Positions 45,529-54,152 of a stretch of DNA of 64,000 bases are shown piece after piece. Under the pieces are notes generated by a model, which was not told the DNA's origin, did not search any database, and was given only the letters and a program-made list of their open reading frames with translations. How positions within the stretch are numbered: the first letter of the stretch is position 1; the number at the start of each line of letters is the position of its first letter. Location of the stretch: the NCBI GenBank assembly GCA_964467985.1, contig CAYXTP010000005.1, forward strand, positions 124,001 through 188,000, written 5' to 3'. The translations under genes and the position numbers were made by a program. This DNA comes from GCA-2720975 sp964467985. Its GTDB lineage: Bacteria > Planctomycetota > UBA1135 > GCA-002686595.

Positions 45529-46960
45529 GCAAGCGATCCGCAATGAGGACGATGGCCAGGACCGAGAACCCCACCAGCGGTGACTTGACCGATTGCCAGG
45601 CACCGATGGCTGCGAGAGTCACGAGAATGGCGATCAGGAACATGCGCCCCGAGCGTGCATCGTCCCAGGCAGTACCCAGGTCGCCGGGGGCGGTGGAGAG
45701 CGGGGCTGCGCCGGTGAAGAAGTCCCAGGAAACGCGCAGCAATACCAGGCTTGCGGCTAGCGCCACGGGAGTCAGCCGCAGCGCCAACCTGGACTCCGCC
45801 TGCCAGGTCACAAGCGCACCCAAGGCGATGTACAGGGGCAACAGCATGCGAACCACGATCGCCTTGCGTGCACCCGCCGCCTCGTCCCTTGGATCCAGGG
45901 GGCAGGTGTCTACGATCCAGCGCGCTTCGGGCGTGGCGGTCGCCGGGACGTAGAGCAGCAGCAGGGGTAGGTAGACTGCGGGCGCGAAGAGCAAGAGGGC
46001 GAGCAGTCCCTCGTCGCGAGTGTCGGATCCGTCGGCTCCCAGCAAGAGGAAGGCGAGGGGCACGGCGAGTAGGGGATAGGCGCGTGTGACGAAGTCGTGC
46101 TCACTGGGTAGGGCGCGATAGACAAATTCGAAACTGGCTCGCTCCTTAGAACGCACCCAGAATCGAGAGGCGAGTTGGTGCAAGGGCCACAGCAGAACAC
46201 CCAGAGGCGAGCGTGTGGGTCGCGCCCGGGGGGCGGGCGGGAAGGGGGCCAATCCGAACGTGACCAGGGTCACGGCCACGGCAGCCAGGGCCAGCCACAA
46301 TCCCGCAGCCCGGGGATCGGGAGCCAGAGGCGCGGAGAACCAGACTGGTGGGTAGTAGTTGGCGAGGGCGCCGCTTGAGACGGCCTCTTCCAAATCCGCA
46401 AGCCTGCCGAGCCCCGCCGTGAAGCCCACCATCACCGCACAGAAGAGGGCTGTCTGGACTGCCGTCAGGAGCCCTTCCGCGCGCCCGGCCAGGCCTGCTT
46501 GGACCCAAAGCAAGAGGGCGCCGATGAAGAGCGTCTGCATGAGGCCGCTCGCCACGAGCAGCATGCGGTCGATCACCGCCATCTGATCGGGCGCGAGCAG
46601 AGCCGCCGGCACCAGCGATCCGAGGGCGAGGCCACCGAGCAGCACGCCCATGACCAAGATACGTGCCGCGCGCAATTCACCTGGACGCACGGGTAGGGCG
46701 GCAACCCACTCAGCGGCTGGATCGGCGCGTAGCAGTGGTCCAAGCTCTCCGAGCAGGGCGATGGCGGTCAAACCCAGGGGCAGCGACAGGGCGAAGACCG
46801 TGTACGCCTGGGGTCCAAGATGGTCGCGCACCAAGCCACACAGGACCGCGGCCAGGGAAGCTTGGAACAGAATGGGGGCTATCGGCAACTTGGCGCCGCG
46901 CTCCCCGAGCCACTCTCCGGCGAGGTGTGTGCGGGCCACGAGTAGAATGCGATTCCACAT
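45473..46960 (-). CDS. ABC-2-like multi-span membrane protein (probable exporter permease)
   Basis: 495 residues with about ten to twelve hydrophobic segments and little else. The N-terminus MWNRILLVARTHLAGEWLGE and the motif WVAALPVRPGELRAARILVM resemble ABC-2 permeases, where a coupling helix contacts the ATPase. An ABC ATPase of the matching drug/export type is encoded at 48033-48806 on the same strand, separated by two plus-strand genes, so the pairing is an inference. Substrate unknown. Confidence 0.7.
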   Translation of the reverse strand: MWNRILLVARTHLAGEWLGERGAKLPIAPILFQASLAAVLCGLVRDHLGPQAYTVFALSLPLGLTAIALLGELGPLLRADPAAEWVAALPVRPGELRAARILVMGVLLGGLALGSLVPAALLAPDQMAVIDRMLLVASGLMQTLFIGALLLWVQAGLAGRAEGLLTAVQTALFCAVMVGFTAGLGRLADLEEAVSSGALANYYPPVWFSAPLAPDPRAAGLWLALAAVAVTLVTFGLAPFPPAPRARPTRSPLGVLLWPLHQLASRFWVRSKERASFEFVYRALPSEHDFVTRAYPLLAVPLAFLLLGADGSDTRDEGLLALLLFAPAVYLPLLLLYVPATATPEARWIVDTCPLDPRDEAAGARKAIVVRMLLPLYIALGALVTWQAESRLALRLTPVALAASLVLLRVSWDFFTGAAPLSTAPGDLGTAWDDARSGRMFLIAILVTLAAIGAWQSVKSPLVGFSVLAIVLIADRLPIGGAHRGKPTGPVPGDR

Positions 46961-46975
46961 GGACGCATCCGAGCC

Positions 46976-46981
46976 TAACGT
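46976..46981 (+). promoter_or_regulatory. Candidate -10 box (TAACGT) of the hydrolase-thioesterase operon
   Basis: TAACGT ends nine bases before the ATG at 46991. GGAG is only two bases from that ATG, too close for a Shine-Dalgarno, so a leaderless start is suggested. Match to TATAAT is weak (three of six). Confidence 0.32.
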
Positions 46982-46990
46982 AGCGGAGCC

Positions 46991-47626
46991 ATGAAGGTCT
47001 GCATGAAGGGTCCGGCGGGTGATCTCGAGGGCGAGCTCTGGCTCCCCGAAGGTCAGGTCAAGGCAGCAGTAGCCCTAGGGCATCCCCACCCTCTGCACGG
47101 TGGAGCCATGAACAGCAGTGTGGTCTTCCGTGCCGGGCGGGCGCTGCAAGGCGCGGGGCTCGCCGTGCTGCGACTCAACTACCGAGGCGTCGGATCAAGC
47201 GCGGGGACCCACGATGGGGAAGGAGGTGAGGTGCAGGACCACCGGGCTGCTGTCGATTGGCTGTCCCAAGAAGTGCCCGATGTCCCCTTGTGGGCAGGTG
47301 GGTTCTCGTTTGGCGCGCGCACGGCTGCGGCACTGGCTGTCCAGGACGACCGTGTACAAAGCGTCGTGCTGCTGGCCTTGCCTGTGCTGGCATTCCCCTG
47401 CTCCGTGGCGGATGAGATCCGCTGCCCGGGGCTCGTACTCATGGCGAGCGAGGACACTTTTGGCACAGCCGCAGATGTGCTCGAACGCCTGCCGAACCTG
47501 GCCCAACAGGTCGACGTCGAGCAAATCGAAGGCTCGGACCACTTTTTCACTGGTGCCCTGGAAGATCTCCAGGAGTGCGTGGGTGATTGGGCGCGTCGCG
47601 CACTCCATACTGAACTCAATCCATGA
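46991..47626 (+). CDS. Alpha/beta hydrolase of the COG2945 type
   Basis: 211 residues, cytoplasmic. Fold landmarks: GHPHPLHGGAMNSSVVFRAG, LAVLRLNYRGVGSSAGTHDG (typical of this group), the nucleophile elbow AGGFSFGARTAAALA, a probable acid Asp in MASEDTFG and the base His in GSDHFFTGALEDL. Substrate unknown; the group is broad. It overlaps the thioesterase gene by four bases. Confidence 0.9.
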   Translation: MKVCMKGPAGDLEGELWLPEGQVKAAVALGHPHPLHGGAMNSSVVFRAGRALQGAGLAVLRLNYRGVGSSAGTHDGEGGEVQDHRAAVDWLSQEVPDVPLWAGGFSFGARTAAALAVQDDRVQSVVLLALPVLAFPCSVADEIRCPGLVLMASEDTFGTAADVLERLPNLAQQVDVEQIEGSDHFFTGALEDLQECVGDWARRALHTELNP

Positions 47627-48024
47627 GTACCTTCGTTCCCGAGACCTACCCCACCGAGGCCATCCCTTCGATTCGGCAAGTGATGATGCCCCGGGATACC
47701 AACGCCGTAGGCACCATCTTCGGCGGTGTGATCCTCTCCCAGATCGACCTGGCCGCTGCCATTGAAGCGCACCACCACCATGCGGGCATGGTGGTCACGG
47801 TCTCGATGGACAAAATCGACTTCAAGGCTCCTGTACACGTGGGGGACTTGGTGTCCTTTTTTACCGAGACGCGCAGGACGGGCCGGACTTCGGTCACCGT
47901 GCATGTGGCTGTTTGGGCGCAACGACGCTTCGGGGACGGCATGCAGCAGTATGTGACGGAAGCCGAGGTGACGATGGTCGCGGTCGATGAGAACTTCAAG
48001 CCCACCCCACTCACCCTAAGCTGA
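47623..48024 (+). CDS. Hot-dog acyl-CoA thioesterase (YciA-like)
   Basis: 133 residues. YciA-family signature: RDTNAVGTIFGGVILSQIDL with the catalytic Asp, then VTVSMDKIDFKAPVHVGDLV and a strand TSVTVHVAVWAQ. The enzyme hydrolyses acyl-CoAs in the cytoplasm. Overlap with the alpha/beta hydrolase gene upstream suggests a joint role in acyl or ester metabolism. It converges on the ABC ATPase gene with an eight-base spacer. Confidence 0.94.
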   Translation: MSTFVPETYPTEAIPSIRQVMMPRDTNAVGTIFGGVILSQIDLAAAIEAHHHHAGMVVTVSMDKIDFKAPVHVGDLVSFFTETRRTGRTSVTVHVAVWAQRRFGDGMQQYVTEAEVTMVAVDENFKPTPLTLS

Positions 48025-48032
48025 AGAGTCGG

Positions 48033-48806
48033 CTAACGATCGAGCAGACGTCGGGCTTGCAAGGCGGGATCTTCGCTGTTGGTCAGACTGCTGAAGACCT
48101 GTTCCAACGTGCCCTCTTGTCCTGCGCGCGAACGTAGTTCGTCGAGGCTGCCTAGGCCCACCAGTCGACCTTGGTCCAAAATCGCCATGCGATCGCAAAC
48201 CCGTTCGACGACATCCAGAAGGTGGGAAGTGTAGAGCACGGATCGTCCGGCCTTCGCCCATGCGGCCAAGACCTCTTTGAACACCGCGGCGGTAGGAGCG
48301 TCGAGTCCTGAGAGCGGTTCGTCCAAAACCAATAGGTCTGGGCGGGGCAAGAGGGCGCAACACAAGGCCGTCTTCTGACGCATGCCCCGTGAGAAACGGC
48401 CCACGGGTTCATCGATTCGGTCGTGAAGTCCAAGCACCGTGAGGAGCCGTAAAGCTTCGCCTTGGATCTCGTCTTCATCCAAGCCGTGCAGCCGGCCGAC
48501 CAATTCCAAGTGCTGGCGCGGGGAGAGATTCGGGTACAGCGGGGCGCCATCGGGGACAAAACCCAGGCAGCGGCGCGCCGCGAGGGGGTCCTGTGTCACA
48601 TCCGCACCCTGCACCCTTACCTGACCCGACGTGGGCGCCAAGAGGCCCGCAATCATCCGAACCGTGGTTGTCTTGCCCGATCCATTGGGCCCCAAGAGCC
48701 CAAAGACCTCACCGGCACGGACATCCAGGGTCAGCCCGTCGACCGCGAGAACCTCGTCAAAACGACGTGTGACGGCCCGTAGTTCAACAAGGGGCGTGGG
48801 TGTCAC
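48033..48806 (-). CDS. ABC transporter ATP-binding protein (ABC-2/drug-export type)
   Basis: 257 residues from a GTG at 48806. Walker A GLLGPNGSGKTTTVRMIAGL, signature FSRGMRQKTALCCALL (variant of LSGGQ), Walker B LLVLDEPLSGLDAPTAAVFK and switch His in LYTSHLLDVVERVCD. Followed on its strand, two genes away, by the probable permease at 45473-46960. It starts 14 bases after the stop of the radical-SAM-like gene, so these two are probably one transcript. Confidence 0.95.
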   Translation of the reverse strand: MTPTPLVELRAVTRRFDEVLAVDGLTLDVRAGEVFGLLGPNGSGKTTTVRMIAGLLAPTSGQVRVQGADVTQDPLAARRCLGFVPDGAPLYPNLSPRQHLELVGRLHGLDEDEIQGEALRLLTVLGLHDRIDEPVGRFSRGMRQKTALCCALLPRPDLLVLDEPLSGLDAPTAAVFKEVLAAWAKAGRSVLYTSHLLDVVERVCDRMAILDQGRLVGLGSLDELRSRAGQEGTLEQVFSSLTNSEDPALQARRLLDR

Positions 48807-48820
48807 GGCAGTACGGGTCC

Positions 48821-49552
48821 TCAGGCGATCAACGTTTCTTCGTCGTGCAGCACCACGGTCAGGCCGGTCTTCTCGGTGACCTCTTCGGCAATCTTCTGGC
48901 GACGCTTGGGAGTGACGGCTTTGGTGGCCTTGGGCTGTCCATCCGTACCTGAAAGAATGTGGACCTCCTGCGGGCCGATTTCCTGCAGCTTCTTGATCCA
49001 GTTGGAGACCTCGCTGTCGGAGCCGTTGTACGTGTTGCCCGCGATGAAGGAAGCTTCGACCACAAGGTGATCAAAGCTAGGCAGACGCTTGGTGAGCGTG
49101 GCCAGGTTGGTGGACTTGTCACCAGTCATCTTTGCGAAGGTCTTGGCAGTTCCCCATTGGTACTTCAGGAAGAAGCGGTCATACATGGCCAAGCATGCTC
49201 GCAAGTCTTCGTTTTCGAAGTCCGTGCTAGAGGTGGAGATGCACAACTTCGCCCTCGAAAACCACTTGTCGCGCAGGGTGCGCAGGTTCTCGGTGACCTC
49301 CCGCAGGTCGGGATGTTGAGTCGGGTCTTCGCTCGAGCCAGTGACGATGATGTGGTCGAGCTTGTCTCCCGCCTTCGAGGAGGCAATCATTTCCCTCGCG
49401 CAGGTCGTCACGATGACAGAGCCCCTCGCCAGCGAAGAACCGCGTTCCACAACCAGGTGCTCCTGGCTGGCGGTCAGGTCGAGTACGAGAGTGCGCTTGA
49501 AGCGCTTGGTGACGGACGGGCCGTAGAGGAATGTTGTCTTGGTATTGTCCAT
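48821..49552 (-). CDS. Radical-SAM-like protein lacking the CxxxCxxC cluster motif
   Basis: 243 residues from the ATG at 49552. Sequence order follows COG0731-type radical SAM enzymes: YGPSVTKRFKRTLVLDLT at 10-27 (like the GPVxSRRLGxSLGVDL start), HIIVTGSSEDPTQHPDL at 67-83 (like the SGSGEPTLNPxL strand), DHLVVEASFIAGNTYNGSDS at 161-180, EVSNWIKKLQEIGPQEVHI at 181-199, and AVTPKRRQKIAEEVTEKTGL at 212-231. Where the cluster-binding C-x3-C-x2-C should be (about 28-40) it reads ASQEHLVVERGSS. The only cysteines are 51, 104 and 120. It is therefore probably a cluster-less, possibly non-catalytic relative. The family call is by eye and not confirmed. Confidence 0.6.
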   Translation of the reverse strand: MDNTKTTFLYGPSVTKRFKRTLVLDLTASQEHLVVERGSSLARGSVIVTTCAREMIASSKAGDKLDHIIVTGSSEDPTQHPDLREVTENLRTLRDKWFSRAKLCISTSSTDFENEDLRACLAMYDRFFLKYQWGTAKTFAKMTGDKSTNLATLTKRLPSFDHLVVEASFIAGNTYNGSDSEVSNWIKKLQEIGPQEVHILSGTDGQPKATKAVTPKRRQKIAEEVTEKTGLTVVLHDEETLIA

Positions 49553-49714
49553 GGGACACAAAATGGCGCCTGCACGAGGGGCCGGGTTGGCGGCAGGGCT
49601 GGGGGCCGCTGCGCGTCGGTAGCGGGCGAATTGCCCGATTGGCCACGGGGCCTGGGGACAGTGTCGGCACCCTATTTGGGCCGCAGAAGATACGGAGACG
49701 GCCAGCCGGTTACT

Positions 49715-49735
49715 AGGTCTGCAGGATGCAGACCT
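49715..49735. promoter_or_regulatory. Perfect 9-bp inverted repeat, possible operator
   Basis: AGGTCTGCA, GGA spacer, TGCAGACCT. Perfect dyad symmetry without a following T-run on either strand, so it is unlike a terminator and more like a binding site. It lies about 290 bases before the nuo promoter and 160 bases from the radical-SAM-like gene start, and could serve either. Confidence 0.5.
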
Positions 49736-50007
49736 GGCCCAACTGGTTCCAGGCTGGAGATCGACACTCCTGTGGGACGAGACATTGAGTAAGATACTGG
49801 GTAAATATCACCTTATTGTTAGACGTTTGAGGACCAGATTCCCGTCCCAGGCCACCCCAGGGCCAGATCCGAGAACCCAGATCTCCAGAGCGGCTCAGGG
49901 AGCAGGAGTTCTGTTCACTTGTGAGCCTGGCCGTCTTGCGAACTGGGTTGGCCGCAACCCCGCTCCAAGGGCCGTCTCGCGCCCACTCTTATGGGGTTCT
50001 GGTTCGC

Positions 50008-50037
50008 TTGACACCCCCGCCAAACCCCTCCTAGACT
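50008..50037 (+). promoter_or_regulatory. Sigma-70-like promoter of the nuo operon
   Basis: TTGACA (50008-50013, perfect -35), 18-base spacer, TAGACT (50032-50037, four of six to TATAAT). Transcription would start near 50044, leaving a leader of about 120 bases before the nuoA GTG at 50163. This also argues against the longer nuoA frame. Confidence 0.55.
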
Positions 50038-50162
50038 CTCGGCCAAGTTCTCGACCTCGGGGCCCCTTCCTGGTGCCTCGCAAGCGGCCGGAACGGGTCC
50101 TCAGACCCCCCCTCAACTCCCCCGACTCGACCCTCTTCCCAGCCGGGAAGACCCCACTACCA

Positions 50163-50678
50163 GTGCAATTCGACTACCTCAACGTGCTGGTCTTCGCGGT
50201 CGTCGGTTTGGCGTTCGTCTTCGTCAACGTGCTCATTGGTTCGGTGCTCAGGCCGAAGCGCAAGACGGAAGTGGGCCTAGAGGTTTACGAGTGCGGTGAA
50301 GAGACGATCGGCGACACTTGGATCAACTTCGACATCCGGTACTACACGGTGGCTTTGATCTACGTGATCTTCGCCGTGGAAATCACCTTTCTCTTCCCCT
50401 GGGCGATGGTCATGACCGAGGCCCTCGAAACGCCCGACATTGGCATGTGGGCGGTCGCCAAGGGCGCGCTGTTCATCGTCATCCTGTTTTTTGGCCTGGT
50501 CGCGGTTTGGGCCAAGGGCGATTTGGATTGGGTGCTGTCTTATGACGGTCCCGAATACGTTCCCACGGCCGAGCGTTTTCGCGCGGCTGTGCCCACGGTG
50601 GAGGAGCTCACTCCCGCCGATGAGGACGCGGGCGAAGACCACGAAACCGAGAGTGCTGCCGAGGCAGCCAGCGCCTAA
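50163..50678 (+). CDS. nuoA: Complex I subunit NuoA
   Basis: 171 residues from the GTG at 50163, where NuoA-like sequence begins ([20 protein letters not shown]). Three membrane helices; the conserved loop is [20 protein letters not shown] followed by [20 protein letters not shown]. The last 30 or so residues are an acidic extension ([20 protein letters not shown]) not usual for NuoA. First gene of an eleven-gene operon; 20 bases before nuoB. Confidence 0.93.
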   Translation: MQFDYLNVLVFAVVGLAFVFVNVLIGSVLRPKRKTEVGLEVYECGEETIGDTWINFDIRYYTVALIYVIFAVEITFLFPWAMVMTEALETPDIGMWAVAKGALFIVILFFGLVAVWAKGDLDWVLSYDGPEYVPTAERFRAAVPTVEELTPADEDAGEDHETESAAEAASA

Positions 50679-50698
50679 GGCGCCTGCGAGATACAACC

Positions 50699-51214
50699 AT
50701 GGGAATTCTCGAAGAGGCTTTCGAAGAAAACGTTCTTACCACGCGTGTCGATTGGCTTCTCAACTGGGCCAAATTGAACAGCATTTGGCCCATGACCTTC
50801 GGGTTGGCTTGCTGCGCTATCGAAATGATGGCTGTCGGTGCGGCGCACCACGATATCGACCGCTTCGGCGCTGGGGCCTTCCGAGCCACACCCCGCCAGG
50901 CGGACCTGATGATCGTGGCGGGGACGGTCAATTTCAAAATGGGCGAGCGCGTGAAGCGCCTCTACGACCAGATGCCCTCTCCCAAGTACGTGATCGCCAT
51001 GGGAGCCTGCGCCACCGGCGGCGGACCCTATTTCAAGTACGGCTACACGGTCATGAAGGGCGTCGACCGTATCATTCCGGTTGACGTGTACATCGCCGGC
51101 TGCCCTCCGCGACCCGAAGCGTTGCTTGAGGGGCTCATGACGCTGCAGGACAAGCTGCGCCGTACCCCCGTCATCCGCAAACCCGCGCGCCTGCTGCCCG
51201 CCGACCAGGCCTAG
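50699..51214 (+). CDS. nuoB: Complex I subunit NuoB (N2 cluster)
   Basis: 171 residues. Carries the terminal 4Fe-4S cluster N2 in the hydrophilic arm. Cluster ligands are the adjacent cysteines in [11 protein letters not shown], then [10 protein letters not shown] and [17 protein letters not shown]. The N-terminus and core are normal for NuoB. Likely in direct contact with NuoD and the quinone site. Fifteen bases before nuoC. Confidence 0.97.
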   Translation: MGILEEAFEENVLTTRVDWLLNWAKLNSIWPMTFGLACCAIEMMAVGAAHHDIDRFGAGAFRATPRQADLMIVAGTVNFKMGERVKRLYDQMPSPKYVIAMGACATGGGPYFKYGYTVMKGVDRIIPVDVYIAGCPPRPEALLEGLMTLQDKLRRTPVIRKPARLLPADQA

Positions 51215-51229
51215 GGTCCACAGAGCACC

Positions 51230-51745
51230 ATGGATTTCCAGGCAATTGCTGATCACCTGTCGGTGGCCAAGGTCCCCGGGCTGCTCTCGCTCGAGCTGCC
51301 GCGTCCGGCGGATAAGGAAACCAAGGACAAGGGGCGTTCGGGGCTGCCCTACGTATGCGTTGATCCCGCGCGCATCGCGGACTTCTTGACTTTCTGTCGG
51401 GACGACGACGCGCTTGGTTTTGAGGTGCTCATCGACATCACCGCTTCGGATCCCAATGCCGAGGACGAGAACCTGTGGATCCTGGTCCAGTTGCTGAGCG
51501 TGCAGCACCGCCAACGGCTGGGCATCAAGTGCCTGCTGCCGAAGTCGGCCTTGAGCATGCCATCGTCGACCAGTGTGTACCGCGCCGCCCAATGGCATGA
51601 GCGTGAATGCATGGAGATGTACGGGGTGAACTTCGAGGGGCACCCCGACCCGCGCAACATGCTGCTGCCCGATGACTGGCCCGGTTATCCGATGCGCAAG
51701 GACTACGAGTTCCCCAAGGAATACCACGGCATCTCCTGCGAGTAG
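51230..51745 (+). CDS. nuoC: Complex I subunit NuoC (30 kDa)
   Basis: 171 residues. Conserved 30-kDa signatures are SVYRAAQWHERECMEMYGVN, FEGHPDPRNMLLPDDWPGYP and MRKDYEFPKEYHG at the end. The first half includes LGFEVLIDITASDP. A separate gene here, not fused with NuoD as in E. coli. Thirteen bases before nuoD. Confidence 0.95.
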   Translation: MDFQAIADHLSVAKVPGLLSLELPRPADKETKDKGRSGLPYVCVDPARIADFLTFCRDDDALGFEVLIDITASDPNAEDENLWILVQLLSVQHRQRLGIKCLLPKSALSMPSSTSVYRAAQWHERECMEMYGVNFEGHPDPRNMLLPDDWPGYPMRKDYEFPKEYHGISCE

Positions 51746-51758
51746 CCCGGCCACCAGC

Positions 51759-52979
51759 ATGACCTCTCCGACCCAAAAGGATCACAAGCCGTCCATCCGG
51801 CCTGCCGATGAAGCGCGCGTCCTCCCCAGTGGAGAGCGCGAGTTCTTCATGGACGTGGCCACGTCGGATTTGGAGATCAACATGGGTCCCCAGCACCCGG
51901 CCACCCACGGGGTGATGCGCGTGCTGCTGCGCACCGATGGCGAGCTCGTGACCGGTGCCCAACCGCACCTCGGCTACCTGCATCGTTGCGCAGAGAAGAT
52001 CGGGGAAAATGTCGAGTGGTTGCAGTACCTGCCCTACACGGATCGTTACGACTACCTGTCGGCGATGAACAACAACTTGAGCTACAGCCTCGCCGTCGAA
52101 GCGCTGATGCCCGAGTTGGAGATCCCGCGACGTGGCACGCTGATCCGCATGATCTGCGCGGAGCTCAATCGCATCGCGTCGCACCTCGTGGCCTTTGGCA
52201 CCTATGGCCTTGATATCGGCGCCTTCACTCCCTTCTTCTACGCCTTCCGCGAGCGTGAGTGGATTCAGGCGTTGTTCGAGAAAATCTGCGGCGCGCGCCT
52301 GACCTACTCCTACATCCGCATCGGCGGTGTGTTCAACGACGCGCCTCCCGGCTGGCTGCAAGAGGTTTCAGACTTCTGCGACGTTTTTGAGGAGAAGTGG
52401 CAGGAGTACTACGACCTCCTCATCGAGAACCACATCTTCGTTCAGCGCACGGCCAACGTGGGCGTGATCTCAGCAGAAATGGCCTACGACTTCGGCTTGA
52501 CCGGCCCTATGTTGCGCGGCAGCGGCGTGGACTTTGACTTGCGCCGAGACATGCCCTACATGGAATACGGCGAGGCCCATGCCGCCGGCGCATTCAACGT
52601 TCCCTTGGGTACCGGCGAGAAGGGCACAGTGGGCGACTGCTGGGACCGCACCCAGGTGCGCATGGTCGAGATGAAGGAATGCCTCGGTATCGTGCGTTGG
52701 TGCCTGGAGCAGATTGAACCAGGCCCCGTGATCGGCGACGTGCCCAAGGTGATCAAGGTGCCGCCGGGCGAGGCCTACGTGGGCATCGAGAACCCGCGCG
52801 GTGAACTCGGTCACTATCTGCACTCCGACGGTGGCAAGGTGGCCACCCGTTGCCGCGTACGGGCCCCATCATTCGTGAACTTGGCCGTGCTCGAAGATCT
52901 CATGCCCGGCACCCTGCTCGCGGACTCGGTCGCCATCATCGGTTCCACGGACATCGTGATTGGAGAGACGGACCGCTGA
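51759..52979 (+). CDS. nuoD: Complex I subunit NuoD (49 kDa)
   Basis: 406 residues from the ATG at 51759; the longer frame overlaps nuoC out of family register. Forms the quinone site with NuoB. Hallmarks: INMGPQHPATHGVMRVLLRT, HLGYLHRCAEKIGENVEWLQ, YTDRYDYLSAMNNNLSYSLA, GPMLRGSGVDFDLRRDMPYM, and the end CRVRAPSFVNLAVLEDLMPG followed by SVAIIGSTDIVIGETDR. Stop overlaps nuoH start by one base (TGATG). Confidence 0.97.
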   Translation: MTSPTQKDHKPSIRPADEARVLPSGEREFFMDVATSDLEINMGPQHPATHGVMRVLLRTDGELVTGAQPHLGYLHRCAEKIGENVEWLQYLPYTDRYDYLSAMNNNLSYSLAVEALMPELEIPRRGTLIRMICAELNRIASHLVAFGTYGLDIGAFTPFFYAFREREWIQALFEKICGARLTYSYIRIGGVFNDAPPGWLQEVSDFCDVFEEKWQEYYDLLIENHIFVQRTANVGVISAEMAYDFGLTGPMLRGSGVDFDLRRDMPYMEYGEAHAAGAFNVPLGTGEKGTVGDCWDRTQVRMVEMKECLGIVRWCLEQIEPGPVIGDVPKVIKVPPGEAYVGIENPRGELGHYLHSDGGKVATRCRVRAPSFVNLAVLEDLMPGTLLADSVAIIGSTDIVIGETDR

Positions 52980-54133
52980 TGTTCGCCCTCATTCAAGACG
53001 CGAGCGGTGCTGTGGCTCAGACGCACAACGAGGGCAGCAATTTTCTGCACACCCTGCTGCAGGACCTTCCGCTGCCGGAGTGGGTTCCGGGCTGGGCCTT
53101 GATCCTCGGTTCGGTCGCAATGGGCGTCGGCATTCTGGTCGGCATCGTCTCACTGATTGCCCTGTGGTCCGTCTGGATGGAGCGCAAGGTCTCGGGTCAC
53201 ATGCAATGCCGCAACGGGCCGATGTACGCGGGCGGTTGGCACGGTTGGGCGCAGACCATTGCGGACGGCATCAAGCTCTTCCAGAAGGAAGACATGATTC
53301 CCCTCGGAGCGGACAAGGTCTTGTTCGTGCTCTCGCCTGGTCTCGTCTTGGCCTCCATCTTCGGTGCCTTGGCCGCCCTGCCCCTGTCCTACGACTGGTA
53401 CTTCGCACGCATGGATTTGGGGATTTTTGCGATCCTCGCAATCGGCTCTACCACAACGATCGGTGTGATCATGGCCGGTTGGGCTTCCAACTCGAAGTGG
53501 TCTCTGTACGGCGCCATGCGCGAGGCGGCGCAGGTGGTGGCCTACGAGATTCCCTTGGGTATCGCGCTCATGGTGCCGCTGATCACGCTCGGTACCTTCA
53601 GCCTGCTCGACGCCAGCTCACTGCAGAGTGGTTTCTTCGGCATGAACTGGGCCATCTTCCAGAACCCCTTGTGCCTGCCGGCCTTCATCATCTTCTGGAT
53701 CGCTGCGCTGGCCGAAACCAAGCGCGCGCCATTCGACCTGCCCGAAGCCGAGTCCGAACTGGTGGCCGGTTTCCTGACCGAATTCTCCGGCATCCGCTGG
53801 TCCTTCTTCTTCATGGAGGAGTACGCGGCCATGTTCTTGATGAGCGTGGTGGGTGCGGTGTTCTTCTTCGGCGGCTTCGAAAGCCCAGTCACCTACGGCA
53901 TGCGCGGCGCAGGCCTGGAGGGGTCGATCCTCTTCTCACTCGTGTGCTTCGCGACGCTCGTGATCAAGGCCTTCATCGGTGTGTTCCTGATGATGTGGTT
54001 GCGCTGGACCCTGCCGCGTGTGCGCATCGATCAGGTGATGACCATGGGATACAAGTACCTCACTCCGCTGGCCTTGATTTGCGTGCTCGGTGCCGCGATC
54101 TGGGAAGCTATCTTGCACGTTGTGCTCAACTGA
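52979..54133 (+). CDS. nuoH: Complex I subunit NuoH
   Basis: 384 residues, about eight to nine membrane helices; membrane-arm subunit joined to the quinone site. Signatures: VWMERKVSGHMQCRNGPMYA, DGIKLFQKEDMIPLGADKVL, AMREAAQVVAYEIPLGIALM, IAALAETKRAPFDLPEAESE, LVAGFLTEFSGIRWSFFFME and WLRWTLPRVRIDQVMTMGYK. The N-terminus has a hydrophilic stretch of about 30 residues before the first helix. Nineteen bases before nuoI. Confidence 0.97.
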   Translation: MFALIQDASGAVAQTHNEGSNFLHTLLQDLPLPEWVPGWALILGSVAMGVGILVGIVSLIALWSVWMERKVSGHMQCRNGPMYAGGWHGWAQTIADGIKLFQKEDMIPLGADKVLFVLSPGLVLASIFGALAALPLSYDWYFARMDLGIFAILAIGSTTTIGVIMAGWASNSKWSLYGAMREAAQVVAYEIPLGIALMVPLITLGTFSLLDASSLQSGFFGMNWAIFQNPLCLPAFIIFWIAALAETKRAPFDLPEAESELVAGFLTEFSGIRWSFFFMEEYAAMFLMSVVGAVFFFGGFESPVTYGMRGAGLEGSILFSLVCFATLVIKAFIGVFLMMWLRWTLPRVRIDQVMTMGYKYLTPLALICVLGAAIWEAILHVVLN

Positions 54134-54152
54134 CAGACCTACGAGAACTGAA

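Larger units (their letters stand above)
49553..50162. other. 610-base intergenic region upstream of the nuo operon
   Basis: No gene is supported. The frame from 49785 is open into nuoA, but its translation is Pro/Arg/Ser-rich with no NuoA-like sequence, and a sigma-70-like promoter lies inside it. The stretch holds a 9-bp palindrome (49715-49735), a short AT-rich island (about 49787-49828) and the promoter at 50008-50037. Otherwise it is GC-rich with pyrimidine-rich runs near 50100-50160. Confidence 0.7.

Noticed and set aside
49785..50162. In-frame 126-codon extension of nuoA
   Set aside because: Pro/Arg/Ser-rich, not NuoA-like, no signal peptide, and contains the TTGACA-TAGACT promoter.
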